Origin: an uncultured Bacteroidales bacterium
Lineage (GTDB): Bacteria > Bacteroidota > Bacteroidia > Bacteroidales > P3
DNA length: 64,000 nt
Assembly (NCBI GenBank): GCA_947165255.1
Contig: CAMUZR010000007.1
Coordinates: forward strand, 62,001-126,000
Direction of reading: 5' to 3'
Shown: piece after piece, positions 24,979-34,041 of the stretch
How positions within the stretch are numbered: position 1 is the stretch's first letter
Layout of the letters: the number at the start of each line of letters is the position of its first letter
Made by a program: the position numbers and the translations under genes
Notes under the pieces: generated by a model
The model's input: only the letters and a program-made list of their open reading frames with translations
The model's database searches: none
What the model was told of the DNA's origin: nothing

Positions 24979-25644
24979 ATGAACGAATTTGAGAAATATG
25001 CCACTAAGCATTGTGGTATCAGCAGCACGACATACGCAAAGTATACTTCGGCCATTAACAACTCAATGACGCCTTATATTGTTGAGGAGCGCCAGCTGAA
25101 TGTGGCCCAGATGGATGTTTTCAGCCGTTTGATGATGGACCGTATTATTTTCTTGGGTACGGCTATTGACGACTACACGGCCGACGTCATTCAGGCGCAG
25201 CTGCTGTTTCTTGAGAGTATCGACAGCGCTAAAGATATTTCTATCTACCTGAACTCGCCGGGAGGCTCGGTATATGCCGGCTTGGGCATTTACGACACGA
25301 TGCAGTATATCCGTCCGAAGGTTTCTACTATCTGCACCGGATTGGCCGCCTCGATGGCCAGTGTGCTGCTGTGTGCGGGCGAGAAGGGGATGCGCTGCGC
25401 CCTGCCCCACAGCCGTGTGATGATCCACCAGCCCATGGGCGGTGCAGAGGGTCAGGCCAGCGATATGGAGATTACCTGCCGCGAGATTCAGAAACTGAAG
25501 AAAGAGTTGTACGAGATTATTGCCAAGCACAGCGGCCAGCCCTACGAGAAGGTGTATGCCGACAGCGACCGCGACCATTGGTTGACCGCCGAGGAGGCCA
25601 AGGAGTACGGCATGATTGACGAGATTTTGGTCAATAAAGACTGA
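24979..25644 (+). CDS. clpP: ATP-dependent Clp protease proteolytic subunit ClpP
   Basis: A 221-residue ClpP, the serine peptidase that forms the 14-mer chamber served by ClpX. The catalytic triad is readable: Ser125 in GLAASMASV, His150 in VMIHQP and Asp199 in SDRDHWL. The oxyanion loop LNSPGGSV is at about residues 91-98. Its partner clpX is not adjacent but lies at 43.6-44.9 kb in this window. The stop overlaps the dut start (TGATG). Confidence 0.96.
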   Translation: MNEFEKYATKHCGISSTTYAKYTSAINNSMTPYIVEERQLNVAQMDVFSRLMMDRIIFLGTAIDDYTADVIQAQLLFLESIDSAKDISIYLNSPGGSVYAGLGIYDTMQYIRPKVSTICTGLAASMASVLLCAGEKGMRCALPHSRVMIHQPMGGAEGQASDMEITCREIQKLKKELYEIIAKHSGQPYEKVYADSDRDHWLTAEEAKEYGMIDEILVNKD

Positions 25645-26090
25645 TGGCGGCCATGCTGGTGAAGATTATTAACCGTTCGCACCACCCGCTGCCTAAGTAC
25701 GAGACGGCGCAGTCGGCGGGATTGGACCTGAAGGCCTTTCTGCCCGACGGTCCAATCACGTTGGCCCCTATGCAGCGGGGATTGGTGAAGACGGGTCTTT
25801 TTATGGAGCTGCCCGCGGGCTATGAGGCCCAGGTACGTCCCCGCAGCGGACTGGCCTTGAAAAAAGGCATTACGGTGCTCAACTCGCCCGGCACTATCGA
25901 TGCCGATTACCGCGGCGAGATTTGCGTGATTCTGATTAACCTCTCCCAGGAAGATTTTGTGATAAACGACGGCGAGCGCATCGCCCAGATGGTGGTGGCG
26001 CGACATGAGCAGGCCGAACTAGTGCAAGTGGAGGAGTTGAGCGAGACGGAACGCGGCGCGGGCGGTTTCGGCCACACGGGTAAAAACTGA
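25644..26090 (+). CDS. dut: dUTP diphosphatase (dUTPase)
   Basis: A 148-residue trimeric dUTPase converting dUTP to dUMP, keeping uracil out of DNA. Motifs in order: SAGLDLKA (1), [12 protein letters not shown] (2), [14 protein letters not shown] (3), [11 protein letters not shown] (4) and the C-terminal glycine-rich motif [11 protein letters not shown] (5); all five are present. The ATG at 25644 overlaps the clpP stop; a start three codons later (MLVKI) is equally plausible. Followed 5 bp later by the NamZ-like gene. Confidence 0.95.
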   Translation: MAAMLVKIINRSHHPLPKYETAQSAGLDLKAFLPDGPITLAPMQRGLVKTGLFMELPAGYEAQVRPRSGLALKKGITVLNSPGTIDADYRGEICVILINLSQEDFVINDGERIAQMVVARHEQAELVQVEELSETERGAGGFGHTGKN

Positions 26091-26095
26091 CTGCC

Positions 26096-27328
26096 ATGCA
26101 GGGGTTGAGGCACATCTGGCCGTTATTGCTGGCTTTGCTGCTGGCAGCAGGTTGCAGGGCGCAAGAGCCAAGGCAAGAAGCCCCTCAGCCTTTGAGGGTA
26201 GGAGCCGAGGTGATGCTGTCTAAGGAGTATGCCATCTTTCCTCCCACTAAGGTTGCCTTAGTTGCTAACCAAACATCGGTGGTTGGGTGTACCCACTTGG
26301 TTGACACGCTTTTAAATGAAGGCGTCCTAGTGACGAAAATTTTCTGTCCCGAACATGGTTTCCGCGGCATGGAGGCTGCAGGAGCCAAGGTGGACAATAG
26401 TGTTGACCCAAAGACGGGGCTTCCCATCATTTCACTCTACGGCAAGAATAAAAAGCCCACACCGGCGCAATTGAAGGATGTTGATGTGGTTATTTTCGAC
26501 TTGCAGGATGTGGGGTGCCGCTTTTACACCTATCTTTCCACGCTGCATTATGTGATGGAGGCTTGTGCCGAAAACGACAAGCCGTTGCTTGTGCTTGACC
26601 GACCTAACCCCAATGGACATTACATTGACGGGCCTGTGCTCGACACGGCCAAGTTTCGCTCTTTTGTGGGCATGCACCCTGTACCAATAGTCTATGGCAT
26701 GACCATTGGCGAATATGCCCGCATGGTCAATGGCGAGCATTGGTTGAAGGGAGGCAGGGAATGCGTTCTTGGGGTAGTTCCCATGCAGAACTACTGTCGA
26801 GACAGTGTCTACGCTTTGCCCGTTCCGCCCTCGCCCAATTTACGCAATGCTCATGCCATTGCTCTGTATCCCAGCCTTTGCCTTTTCGAGGGCACTTCTG
26901 TCAGTGTGGGACGTGGTACCGACTGGCCCTTCGAGGTGGTGGGCACGCCACATCCGAGCCGTGTGGAATGGAATGCCACCTATACCCTTGCTACCGGACA
27001 GAAGGTTCCCCTTTACTCGTTCACACCTAAGGGTGGAAAGTTGTGCCATGGATTCGATTTGCGCGGAATACGGGTGCCGCCGAGGTTCGACCTCTCATAT
27101 CTGATGATGATGTACAATGTGGTTGCTAACAGAAGGCTCTTCTTTTTGGGGAATAATTTCTTCGAAAAGTTGGCCGGCACGGGTGACCTGCGCCGGCAGC
27201 TGGAGCAGCAGGTGCCAGAGGAGGAGATACGCGCCTCCTGGCAACCCCAACTTGACCATTTTAAGACTGTCCGTAGCCGTTACCTCCTGTATCCTGATAT
27301 AGAACGAAGCCAGGTGGAGGAAAAGTAA
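26096..27328 (+). CDS. DUF1343 / NamZ-like exo-beta-N-acetylmuramidase lipoprotein
   Basis: A 410-residue lipoprotein with a lipobox ending at Cys20 (LLLAAGC). The mature chain fits DUF1343, the family of NamZ, which removes N-acetylmuramic acid from the non-reducing end of peptidoglycan fragments (GH171). Recognisable pieces are VALVANQTSVV, FCPEHGFRGMEAAGAKVDNS, FDLQDVGCRFYTYLST, LDRPNPNG and FEGTSVSVGRGTDWPFE; the Glu residues in EHGF and FEG are candidate active-site residues. It suggests turnover of cell-wall fragments. Confidence 0.88.
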   Translation: MQGLRHIWPLLLALLLAAGCRAQEPRQEAPQPLRVGAEVMLSKEYAIFPPTKVALVANQTSVVGCTHLVDTLLNEGVLVTKIFCPEHGFRGMEAAGAKVDNSVDPKTGLPIISLYGKNKKPTPAQLKDVDVVIFDLQDVGCRFYTYLSTLHYVMEACAENDKPLLVLDRPNPNGHYIDGPVLDTAKFRSFVGMHPVPIVYGMTIGEYARMVNGEHWLKGGRECVLGVVPMQNYCRDSVYALPVPPSPNLRNAHAIALYPSLCLFEGTSVSVGRGTDWPFEVVGTPHPSRVEWNATYTLATGQKVPLYSFTPKGGKLCHGFDLRGIRVPPRFDLSYLMMMYNVVANRRLFFLGNNFFEKLAGTGDLRRQLEQQVPEEEIRASWQPQLDHFKTVRSRYLLYPDIERSQVEEK

Positions 27329-27469
27329 ATTCTTGTTTACTTTTTTCCCCATGTCAAAAAAAATGTGTAATTTAGCGCATTAATTGTGTGCATTGCGGTT
27401 GATTTTTTTTCGACGCAATGTACTAATATCGGTATAATTACGTTATAGAAATAAAATATCTATATATAC

Positions 27470-30247
27470 ATGAAAACGATAAAAAAAGGACTTGCACTAC
27501 TGATTGTAGCCATTCTTTTTGCAGGGACGGCCTCGGCACAGAGCAGTGTCGCTGCCACCGCCGACCAGCAGTTTCAGAACAAGCAGTACATCCTGGCATT
27601 GGAGAGTTACCAAAAGGCATACGACCGGGTGGGTAGTAACAAGGCTGAGAAAAACCGCATCTATTTCCAGATGGGCGAATGCTACCGCCTGATGTATAAC
27701 TACCCCAAGGCACAGCACACTTACCGCCGCCTCATTCAGGCTGGATACTACTCGGTGGAGCCTAAGATTTATTTCTATATGGCCGAAATGTGCCGTTTCA
27801 ACGGCGAGTTTGACGATGCCGACGGCTACTACGATAAGTTCTTGCAGCTGGTGCCTAACGACAAGTTGGCACTCTCGCGCAAGAAATCGCTTATTGATGT
27901 TACCCGCTGGGCTGCCGACCGTAGCCGCCACGTGATTACCAAGTTGGTAGATTGGAATACCGATTATAACGACTGGTCGCCCCGTTTTATGGGGGATGAT
28001 ACCAATACGCTGGTATTTACCTCTTCGCGCTATGGCACTGACGAGGAGGGACAGGATGTTTGGACCGGTCAGAATTTCTCGTCGTTCTACATGGTTTATA
28101 AGGACCGTAACGAGCGTTGGACTGACGTGCCCACGCCTTTCGACCAGTCGGGGAAAATCAACACTTCTAATAACGAAGGTGAGGCCTGCTTCTCGCCCGA
28201 CGGCATGACTATCTATTTCACCCGTTGCGACATTGTGGAGCATGAGAGCCACGGATGCGCCATTTACACTTCTACCAAAGCCGCGGCTGTCGACAAGAAG
28301 AAAAAGACTGCCAAGAAGGCTAAGGCCAGCACTTCTTCCAAGAAGACCACAAAGAAGGGTAAGAATAGCACAGACAACGACAAGGACGATAAGAAAGGCA
28401 AAAAGGGCAAGGATGCTAAGGACGAGGCTCCAGAGGAAGAGGAACTGGCTCCTGGCGAATGGGCTACCCCTGTCAAGATTGACCTCGGCGACACGAATTA
28501 TAACTACCTCTATCCTGCTATCTCTTCCGACGGCCTAACGCTCTATTTCTGTTCCGATATGCCGGGCGGAGAGGGCGATTACGACATTTGGAAGAGCACA
28601 CGCGCCTCCCTGGCTGACGACTTTGGTAAGCCAGTCAACATGGGAACACCCGTCAACACTCCCGGCCGTGAGGCTTTCCCCGTCTTGCGCGACGACTCGA
28701 CGATGTATTTCTCCTCCAATGGCCTCCCCGGCATCGGCGGTTATGACCTTTTCAAGACTACCATTGGCAAGCGCATTTGCTCCAAGCCCCAGAACCTCGG
28801 TGTGCCCATTAACTCTTCTTACGACGAGATGACGATTATTTATTATCCCGAGAATGAGGACAACCCCATGATGGAGCGTGGCTATTTCTCCTCCAACCGT
28901 CCCTTTGAAGACCCCCTGAACAAGAATACCGATAAGAAGGGCAAGAAGATTCCGCTGCCCACTATGAACCTTTTCTCCTTCCAGCTGCCTCCGCTGTTGT
29001 ATACCATTGAGGGTACTGTTCGCGACGAGAAGTCGATGCAGCTTATCAAGGGCGCTAAGGTCAAAATCGTCGGTTCTGACGGTTCTGAGGCTGAGACCTA
29101 CACCGACAAGAAAGGCCACTATAAATTTAACAACAGCCAGGTGCACGGCCAGGTGGTATACAAGATGTACCTCTCCAAGGTCGACTACTTCAGCTTGGAA
29201 GGCTCGGAGAGCACCAAAGGCTACACTGTCGACAAAGACATTGTCCACGACTACCGAATGGAACCTGTGCCCCAGCAGCCTGTGGTCCTGCCCGAAATCC
29301 GCTACGACCTCAGCAAATGGGATATCAAGGAGGAATTTATGGACTCTCTTATGGATCTCTACCTTGTGATGGTAAACAACCCCAGCATCGTGGTGGAAAT
29401 CCGTGCCCATACCGACTGCCGTCCCTATCTTGGCCTCACCAATGACACCCTCTCGCAGCGTCGTGCGCAAAGCGTGGTTGACTATCTTGCCAGCCGCGGC
29501 ATCGAGCGCGACCGTCTTGTGGCCAAGGGCTACGCCGATCGCGTCCCCCGCACTCTTGACCGCGATGTTTATATCGAAGTAGGTGGCAAACCTTATATCT
29601 TCTCGGCAGGCACAACGCTCGACTGCGACTATATTGCCGACCTGCCCACCCCCGAGCATCAGGAGGCCGCCCACCAGCTCAACCGCCGTATTGAGTTCCT
29701 CGTGCTCCGTTCCGACTATGTCCGCAAGAATGTGGTTAATTCTTTGGCCGACTCTACTATTGCCAAACAGAACGAGGACGGCACTTATATCGATTTAGTG
29801 AATGCCCCCGTCGACTCTAATTTCAGAGACGTGGCCGTAATCATCCACGACGAAAGCAGCATTCCCGTCACCATGATAAACACCCAGAAAGGCGAGGTCC
29901 AGGCCATCATCAACGGACAGCAGGTGCCCATGCTTATCGACGAGCGCTTCAAGGAGCCTATCGCTATCTCCTGGGAGGAGGCCATGAACATGCTCTATCA
30001 ACGCCGTATCAATAAAGAGGATTTTCCCGACCGCGACAACGCTTTCGACCCCGAAGGCAACATCCTTGACAAGGCTAAACTGGTATTCAAAGAAATCCAG
30101 ATTGGTCAGCATCACCAACACAATGTGGAGGTTATCGTGGTTAAGGGTATCGACTATAAGTTCATAATCAACCGTTCTGCTTTAGCGGACTTCGGCGAGT
30201 ACGAGTTCGATAAGCAGCTTGGCAAACTCTACTTCTTAGACGACTAA
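27470..30247 (+). CDS. PorE-like OmpA-family protein (TPR, beta-propeller, CRD, OmpA, extra C-terminal domain)
   Basis: A 925-residue exported protein (signal peptide to about residue 23, TASA-QSS; no lipobox Cys). Domains in order: TPR-like helices (about 28-140), PD40/WD40-like propeller strands (about 160-500, with SSDGLTLYFCSDMPGG repeats), a carboxypeptidase-regulatory-like fold (about 512-595), and an OmpA peptidoglycan-binding domain (about 610-765, EIRAHTDCRP and SQRRAQSVVDYL). This is the layout of T9SS PorE. Unusual parts are a Lys-rich stretch at 263-323 interrupting the propeller and a C-terminal domain at about 795-925 that reads like a retropepsin fold with INGQQVPMLIDERF where D-T/S-G is expected (D824). 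Anchoring or T9SS role inferred. Confidence 0.82.
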   Translation: MKTIKKGLALLIVAILFAGTASAQSSVAATADQQFQNKQYILALESYQKAYDRVGSNKAEKNRIYFQMGECYRLMYNYPKAQHTYRRLIQAGYYSVEPKIYFYMAEMCRFNGEFDDADGYYDKFLQLVPNDKLALSRKKSLIDVTRWAADRSRHVITKLVDWNTDYNDWSPRFMGDDTNTLVFTSSRYGTDEEGQDVWTGQNFSSFYMVYKDRNERWTDVPTPFDQSGKINTSNNEGEACFSPDGMTIYFTRCDIVEHESHGCAIYTSTKAAAVDKKKKTAKKAKASTSSKKTTKKGKNSTDNDKDDKKGKKGKDAKDEAPEEEELAPGEWATPVKIDLGDTNYNYLYPAISSDGLTLYFCSDMPGGEGDYDIWKSTRASLADDFGKPVNMGTPVNTPGREAFPVLRDDSTMYFSSNGLPGIGGYDLFKTTIGKRICSKPQNLGVPINSSYDEMTIIYYPENEDNPMMERGYFSSNRPFEDPLNKNTDKKGKKIPLPTMNLFSFQLPPLLYTIEGTVRDEKSMQLIKGAKVKIVGSDGSEAETYTDKKGHYKFNNSQVHGQVVYKMYLSKVDYFSLEGSESTKGYTVDKDIVHDYRMEPVPQQPVVLPEIRYDLSKWDIKEEFMDSLMDLYLVMVNNPSIVVEIRAHTDCRPYLGLTNDTLSQRRAQSVVDYLASRGIERDRLVAKGYADRVPRTLDRDVYIEVGGKPYIFSAGTTLDCDYIADLPTPEHQEAAHQLNRRIEFLVLRSDYVRKNVVNSLADSTIAKQNEDGTYIDLVNAPVDSNFRDVAVIIHDESSIPVTMINTQKGEVQAIINGQQVPMLIDERFKEPIAISWEEAMNMLYQRRINKEDFPDRDNAFDPEGNILDKAKLVFKEIQIGQHHQHNVEVIVVKGIDYKFIINRSALADFGEYEFDKQLGKLYFLDD

Positions 30248-31157
30248 GTTAATAACAATAACAGGACCCACGGCTTGTGGTAAGACGAGTCTCGCCGCCG
30301 AACTGGCTTTCCAGCTCGGCGGTGAGATTATTAGTGCCGACTCACGGCAGGTGTTTCGCGGCATGGACATCGGCACTGGAAAAGACCTAGCCGACTACCA
30401 TATCCACGGAACGGACATACCCTACCATCTTATCGACATTCACGACGCGGGCTATGAGTACAATGTCTATCAGTTCCAAAACGACTTCATCCGTGCTTTC
30501 GACGACATTGTCTCGCGCGGGAGTCAGCCGATCCTCTGCGGTGGCACGGGCATGTATATAGAGGCTGTTGTCAAAGGCTACCAGTTGGCCGATGCCCCCA
30601 TCGACCCCGACTTCCGCAAACGCATGGAGGCCTTCACCGACGAGGAGCTCATCGCCCGTCTGGCCTCACTTATCAAGCTCCACAACCACACCGATACCGA
30701 AACCCGCGACCGTCTTCTGCGCGCCCTAGAGATTCAGGAATACCATCTCCAGCACCCCGACGAGTACCCCCACATGCCCGAGATGGAACATCTCATAATA
30801 GGAGTCAGATTCCCCCGTGAAATTGTAGTCGAGCGCATTGGCATCCGCCTACGCCAGCGGTTGCAGGAAGGCATGATAGAAGAGGTGAAGGCGCTTCTTG
30901 AGCAGGGGGTCCCGGAGGAACGACTCCTCCGTTACGGATTAGAGTACAGACATGTCACCCGCTATCTGCGCGGTGAGTGCAGCTACGATGAAATGTACGA
31001 AAACCTCTACACCGACATCCGTCGTTTCTCCAAGCGCCAAATGACCTGGTTTCGTCGCATGGAACGCCAAGGCATCCCCATCCATTGGATTGACGGCACC
31101 CAACCTCTCCAAACTAGGGTTGCCGAAGTTATTGCTCTTTTCCGTTCAGAGTGTTAA
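30240..31157 (+). CDS. miaA: tRNA dimethylallyltransferase MiaA with a non-canonical ACG start
   Basis: MiaA adds a dimethylallyl group to A37 of tRNAs reading codons that begin with U. The P-loop GPTACGKT is at residues 9-16, then IISADSRQVFRGMDIGTGK (substrate and Mg site) and a complete C-terminal part (RLLRYGLEYRHV, KRQMTWFRRM). An in-frame TAG at 30237-30239 closes the frame upstream, and there is no ATG, GTG or TTG before the P-loop; the first ATG (30351) would delete it. The codons after the stop read ACG ACT AAG TTA ATA, giving [M]TKLITITGPT, a perfect family N-terminus if ACG initiates. It overlaps the upstream gene's end. ATA at 30252 is the alternative. Confidence 0.85.
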   Translation, partial: TTKLITITGPTACGKTSLAAELAFQLGGEIISADSRQVFRGMDIGTGKDLADYHIHGTDIPYHLIDIHDAGYEYNVYQFQNDFIRAFDDIVSRGSQPILCGGTGMYIEAVVKGYQLADAPIDPDFRKRMEAFTDEELIARLASLIKLHNHTDTETRDRLLRALEIQEYHLQHPDEYPHMPEMEHLIIGVRFPREIVVERIGIRLRQRLQEGMIEEVKALLEQGVPEERLLRYGLEYRHVTRYLRGECSYDEMYENLYTDIRRFSKRQMTWFRRMERQGIPIHWIDGTQPLQTRVAEVIALFRSEC

Positions 31158-31227
31158 AAAACACTACAATAGGATTATAGTGCAATATCTTTAACCCTCC
31201 GCCGTTTTCTCCCAAAACAACTTTCTT

Positions 31228-32427
31228 ATGGGTCGTATCACGAATTTCATCCGGCGGAATCGTGCTCTTTTGTGGTATAAGGTTATCCCCGCGCTCAATC
31301 TAGCATTGGTGCTGCTGAGCATTTGGGGCAACAGCATGACCAATGCAGGTTTCTGCCGTCCAGTTCTGTGGGCAGCAATAGTTCAGGGCATCAGTTTCCT
31401 CAACATCATCACTTTCACCTGGGTAGAGCGAACCCACTTGCGGGGTCTCAATGCGCTGCTTTGCGGCATCAGCACGGGGGTATACCTCTATTGGTGCCTT
31501 TTCCTCGGAGGCTGGGTAATACTCATGCCCGTTCCCGTGTGGTTCCTGGTGCTGTTGTTATGGCGCAATCTGGTGCGTCCAGTTCACAAGGCCGTGCGAT
31601 GGTGGTATCTTGCAGGAATCGTGCTTTGTGTCCTTTTCGCAGCCGGTTGTGGGCAGGCATACGCCTCTTCCTACAAGGCCTTCGACCAGCACAAAGTCCC
31701 CAACGGCAATCCCATGACCGAACGCATAGCAGGCATGCATTTCCTATACCACACCAGTTTTTGCATCTACGACGGCTGGCGGCCGCCACTGCACGACCCC
31801 GCCCTGGTGCTGGGCATGAGGCTCAACGGTGGCAAAGACCCTCTTGCAGGCGTGGGATTAGAAAAACGCTTGGCGTTGTACCATAGCATGTATCCCCTCC
31901 GTCAGGTCAAGACCCGCTGCGCCTGTAGTCGTGAGTCGGAGCGCAACGGCTATTTCACCGACCTCCTCTGGCAGACTATCGAAATTGACCGCGTCCAGGT
32001 ACTTTCCTCCCTTGAAACCATGGCCACCCTGTCGCCCGAAAAAAATAACAACCTACTGAATGAATACGGCCTTCCCTTTGCCTACCTAGATTCCTCCTTC
32101 AGCCGTGTGGTCAATCTCGAAACGGGCGACACGCTATCATCTGGCTCGCCTGAGAGCCGATTCTTCGAAATAACCCTTCTAGACTATGGCATCAGGGGAG
32201 TCCCGTGCCTCACCAGTATAGTCGAGAAAAGTGGACAGCGCTGGTTCACATTTCTCTTTCCTTCAGCCGACAGCAGCACAGTGAACTATTCCACTGAACC
32301 TTTCATTCCCAAGTCTTCATACTATTGGATAGTACCAACAGATGAGAAACCAGAGGGGGTCATAAAACTCTATTATCCCGAAACACAGGAATTCGACACC
32401 CTACGTTTGATGCTTGCCAGTAGGTAA
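31228..32427 (+). CDS. Membrane protein with five N-terminal helices and a periplasmic domain, unknown
   Basis: A 399-residue protein. The first 150 residues hold about five hydrophobic helices; the last runs through VLCVLFAAGCGQAYASS. The remaining 250 residues are soluble and probably extracytoplasmic, with two adjacent Cys (TRCACSRE) and mixed alpha/beta character. No family recognised. It follows miaA by 70 bp and precedes the first ECF sigma cassette by 160 bp. The gene is clean and has codon use like its neighbours. Confidence 0.65.
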   Translation: MGRITNFIRRNRALLWYKVIPALNLALVLLSIWGNSMTNAGFCRPVLWAAIVQGISFLNIITFTWVERTHLRGLNALLCGISTGVYLYWCLFLGGWVILMPVPVWFLVLLLWRNLVRPVHKAVRWWYLAGIVLCVLFAAGCGQAYASSYKAFDQHKVPNGNPMTERIAGMHFLYHTSFCIYDGWRPPLHDPALVLGMRLNGGKDPLAGVGLEKRLALYHSMYPLRQVKTRCACSRESERNGYFTDLLWQTIEIDRVQVLSSLETMATLSPEKNNNLLNEYGLPFAYLDSSFSRVVNLETGDTLSSGSPESRFFEITLLDYGIRGVPCLTSIVEKSGQRWFTFLFPSADSSTVNYSTEPFIPKSSYYWIVPTDEKPEGVIKLYYPETQEFDTLRLMLASR

Positions 32428-32467
32428 TAATACCTAAATCGGAATACCTTTTTTTAATTTATAGTGA

Positions 32468-32525
32468 AGGCTGCCCCGACAATTTTATGCTCATTTTGGG
32501 TGGCAGCCATAACTATTTTTTTTCT
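32468..32525. terminator. Possible stem-loop with T-run
   Basis: GGCTGCC (about 32470) and GGCAGCC (about 32502) could pair across a long loop, followed by a run of T (ATAACTATTTTTTTT). The long loop makes this a weak terminator candidate. Confidence 0.35.
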
Positions 32526-32586
32526 GAGATGTTATGTTTGGGTTTTTCGTTGCGTCTAATAAAGCAAAATAAACAGGATACGCAAT

Positions 32587-33057
32587 ATGGAAGATGACGA
32601 AAAGGAATTCATGGACATTATATGTCGACACAGGGACATGATTTGGCGCATTTGCAGCACTTTTAGGCTTAGCGCTGCATGGACCACCGAGGATGCCTTC
32701 CACGAGGTGCTTTGTGATTTATGGAAAGGATTTGGCCGTTTTAATCGGAGAAGCGCCGAACGCACCTGGATTTTCCGTGTGGCCACCAACACGATGCTTT
32801 CCCTTTTGCGTAAAAAAAGCAACCAGCCCACCACTCCGCCACCCCCCTCTGCCGAGCCTTCCTATAGTGAAGAGGAATACAGAGATGTGGTGGACATGTT
32901 GAGTACCCTTTCCGAACCCGATAGTACCATCGTGAGGGCGCACATTCAGGGCTTCAGTTATGCCGAGATTGGTCAAATGACTGGTCTTTCAGCACCCGCC
33001 GTGGGTATGCGCCTGTCCCGTTGTCTCAAGAAATTAAGAAAGCTTTATCATCAATAA
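32587..33057 (+). CDS. ECF-type RNA polymerase sigma factor (cassette 1)
   Basis: A 156-residue sigma-70 family factor with only regions 2 and 4. Region 2 (about residues 10-75) contains HRDMIWRICSTFRLSAAWTT and RTWIFRVATNTMLSLLRKK; region 4 (about 100-153) has the HTH IQGFSYAEIGQMTGLSAPAV. It would redirect RNA polymerase to a small regulon in response to an envelope signal. The next gene, 7 bp downstream, encodes a single-TM protein in the position of an anti-sigma factor, and two lipoproteins follow. A similar cassette lies at 48.2-51.2 kb. Confidence 0.92.
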   Translation: MEDDEKEFMDIICRHRDMIWRICSTFRLSAAWTTEDAFHEVLCDLWKGFGRFNRRSAERTWIFRVATNTMLSLLRKKSNQPTTPPPPSAEPSYSEEEYRDVVDMLSTLSEPDSTIVRAHIQGFSYAEIGQMTGLSAPAVGMRLSRCLKKLRKLYHQ

Positions 33058-33064
33058 AAAGAAT

Positions 33065-33415
33065 ATGGAAGAATTTGACAATCGACTCTCAGCGTATGAG
33101 GAGTATCTGAAAAAGCAGCATTACCCTTACAGCGAAACCGTCCTCCGGAAAGAACTCCGTGGCATTATCTGGCATACCCCCAAGGAGAAACCTGCCCCCA
33201 TGACATGGCAGCAGAAGCCCCGTCGCAGGCTGTGGCGCTCAATTCCTGTGGCTGCAGCGTTGTTGGCATTGCTCATCCCCGTCGGCTTTCTGGCTGCGCG
33301 GGGAGGCGAAGATGTTGCCGTGGTCAGCCAGGGAGGCCAGCAGTTCTATTTTTTATGCAACAACCATTGCTCTCCCGAACAAACCATCGATTACTTTAAC
33401 ACCATCATAAGATGA
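33065..33415 (+). CDS. Single-TM putative anti-sigma protein (cassette 1)
   Basis: A 116-residue protein: a cytoplasmic N-terminal part of about 55 residues (MEEFDNRLSAYEEYLKKQ), one membrane helix (about 57-77, VAAALLALLIPVGFLAAR), and a short outer tail with a Cys-x-x-x-Cys pair (FLCNNHCSPEQTIDYF). It lacks an obvious zinc anti-sigma motif (HxxxCxxC). Position after the sigma gene and topology suggest it controls that factor. Ends in ATGA overlap with the next lipoprotein. The cassette 2 counterpart (50440-50721) starts similarly, with EEFDN. Confidence 0.7.
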   Translation: MEEFDNRLSAYEEYLKKQHYPYSETVLRKELRGIIWHTPKEKPAPMTWQQKPRRRLWRSIPVAAALLALLIPVGFLAARGGEDVAVVSQGGQQFYFLCNNHCSPEQTIDYFNTIIR

Positions 33416-34041
33416 AAAACATATTTTTACCTTTCGTATTTCTGCTCTTGGTCGCCTGCGAGCGTGAGCAGACTTTGCCCCAAGCCACTTCGGCCGCCAA
33501 AGACATTTACATGCAATATGCCGACCATGACGGACTTACCGTTGCCCTGTTGGGCGACTACAACGGCTACAACGCCGTCATGCTTCAGGCTCAAAATACC
33601 GAGGCTTGGCTGCAATTGTGCGACACCTTTGGCGTAATGCCTAGGGTGGATGCGCAGGCCTTAGACACGGTAAAGGTGTCGCACCTATCTGTGAGCAAGG
33701 TCAATAATGCCTCCCTGCCCATGGCCAAGGCGCAACAACTGTCCGAAATCTTCTCCGTAGCTGACTCCTCACTGATTCAAATGCACCCCGACACTGCCTA
33801 TTCTATCGTCACCAGTGTCAGCTACGACCATGGGGTACAGACAGACTCGTCAGTGACTGTGCGCAATGGCACAAGCCCTGAGTCAGAAAACTTACTGCCT
33901 ATCTCACTGGCACATGGCAACTGCGGCCATGTGGTTTACTATGACAGCGACCGAATGGCCATCTGGCTTTTTTTCTACAGCAACGACGATGAATTAAATC
34001 AAATATTAAACCACGTAACCCTTAATAGCACAAAAAGATGA
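33412..34041 (+). CDS. Lipoprotein of the DUF4252-like type (cassette 1)
   Basis: A 209-residue lipoprotein (lipobox FLLLVACE, Cys16). The mature chain starts with a helix pattern YMQYADHDGLTVALLGDYNG followed by AQNTEAWLQLCDTFGV. The cassette 2 protein at 50000-50443 has the equivalent YERYASQKDLAVAQVNGF and ADNEAAWQRLMKEYAI. The family resembles DUF4252, which I recall next to ECF sigma genes in Bacteroidota; that link is from memory. It overlaps the next lipoprotein gene by 4 bp. Confidence 0.68.
   Translation: MKNIFLPFVFLLLVACEREQTLPQATSAAKDIYMQYADHDGLTVALLGDYNGYNAVMLQAQNTEAWLQLCDTFGVMPRVDAQALDTVKVSHLSVSKVNNASLPMAKAQQLSEIFSVADSSLIQMHPDTAYSIVTSVSYDHGVQTDSSVTVRNGTSPESENLLPISLAHGNCGHVVYYDSDRMAIWLFFYSNDDELNQILNHVTLNSTKR

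Noticed and set aside
30351-31157. miaA starting at the first ATG (30351)
   Set aside because: That start removes the P-loop GPTACGKT, which is intact just upstream in the same frame.
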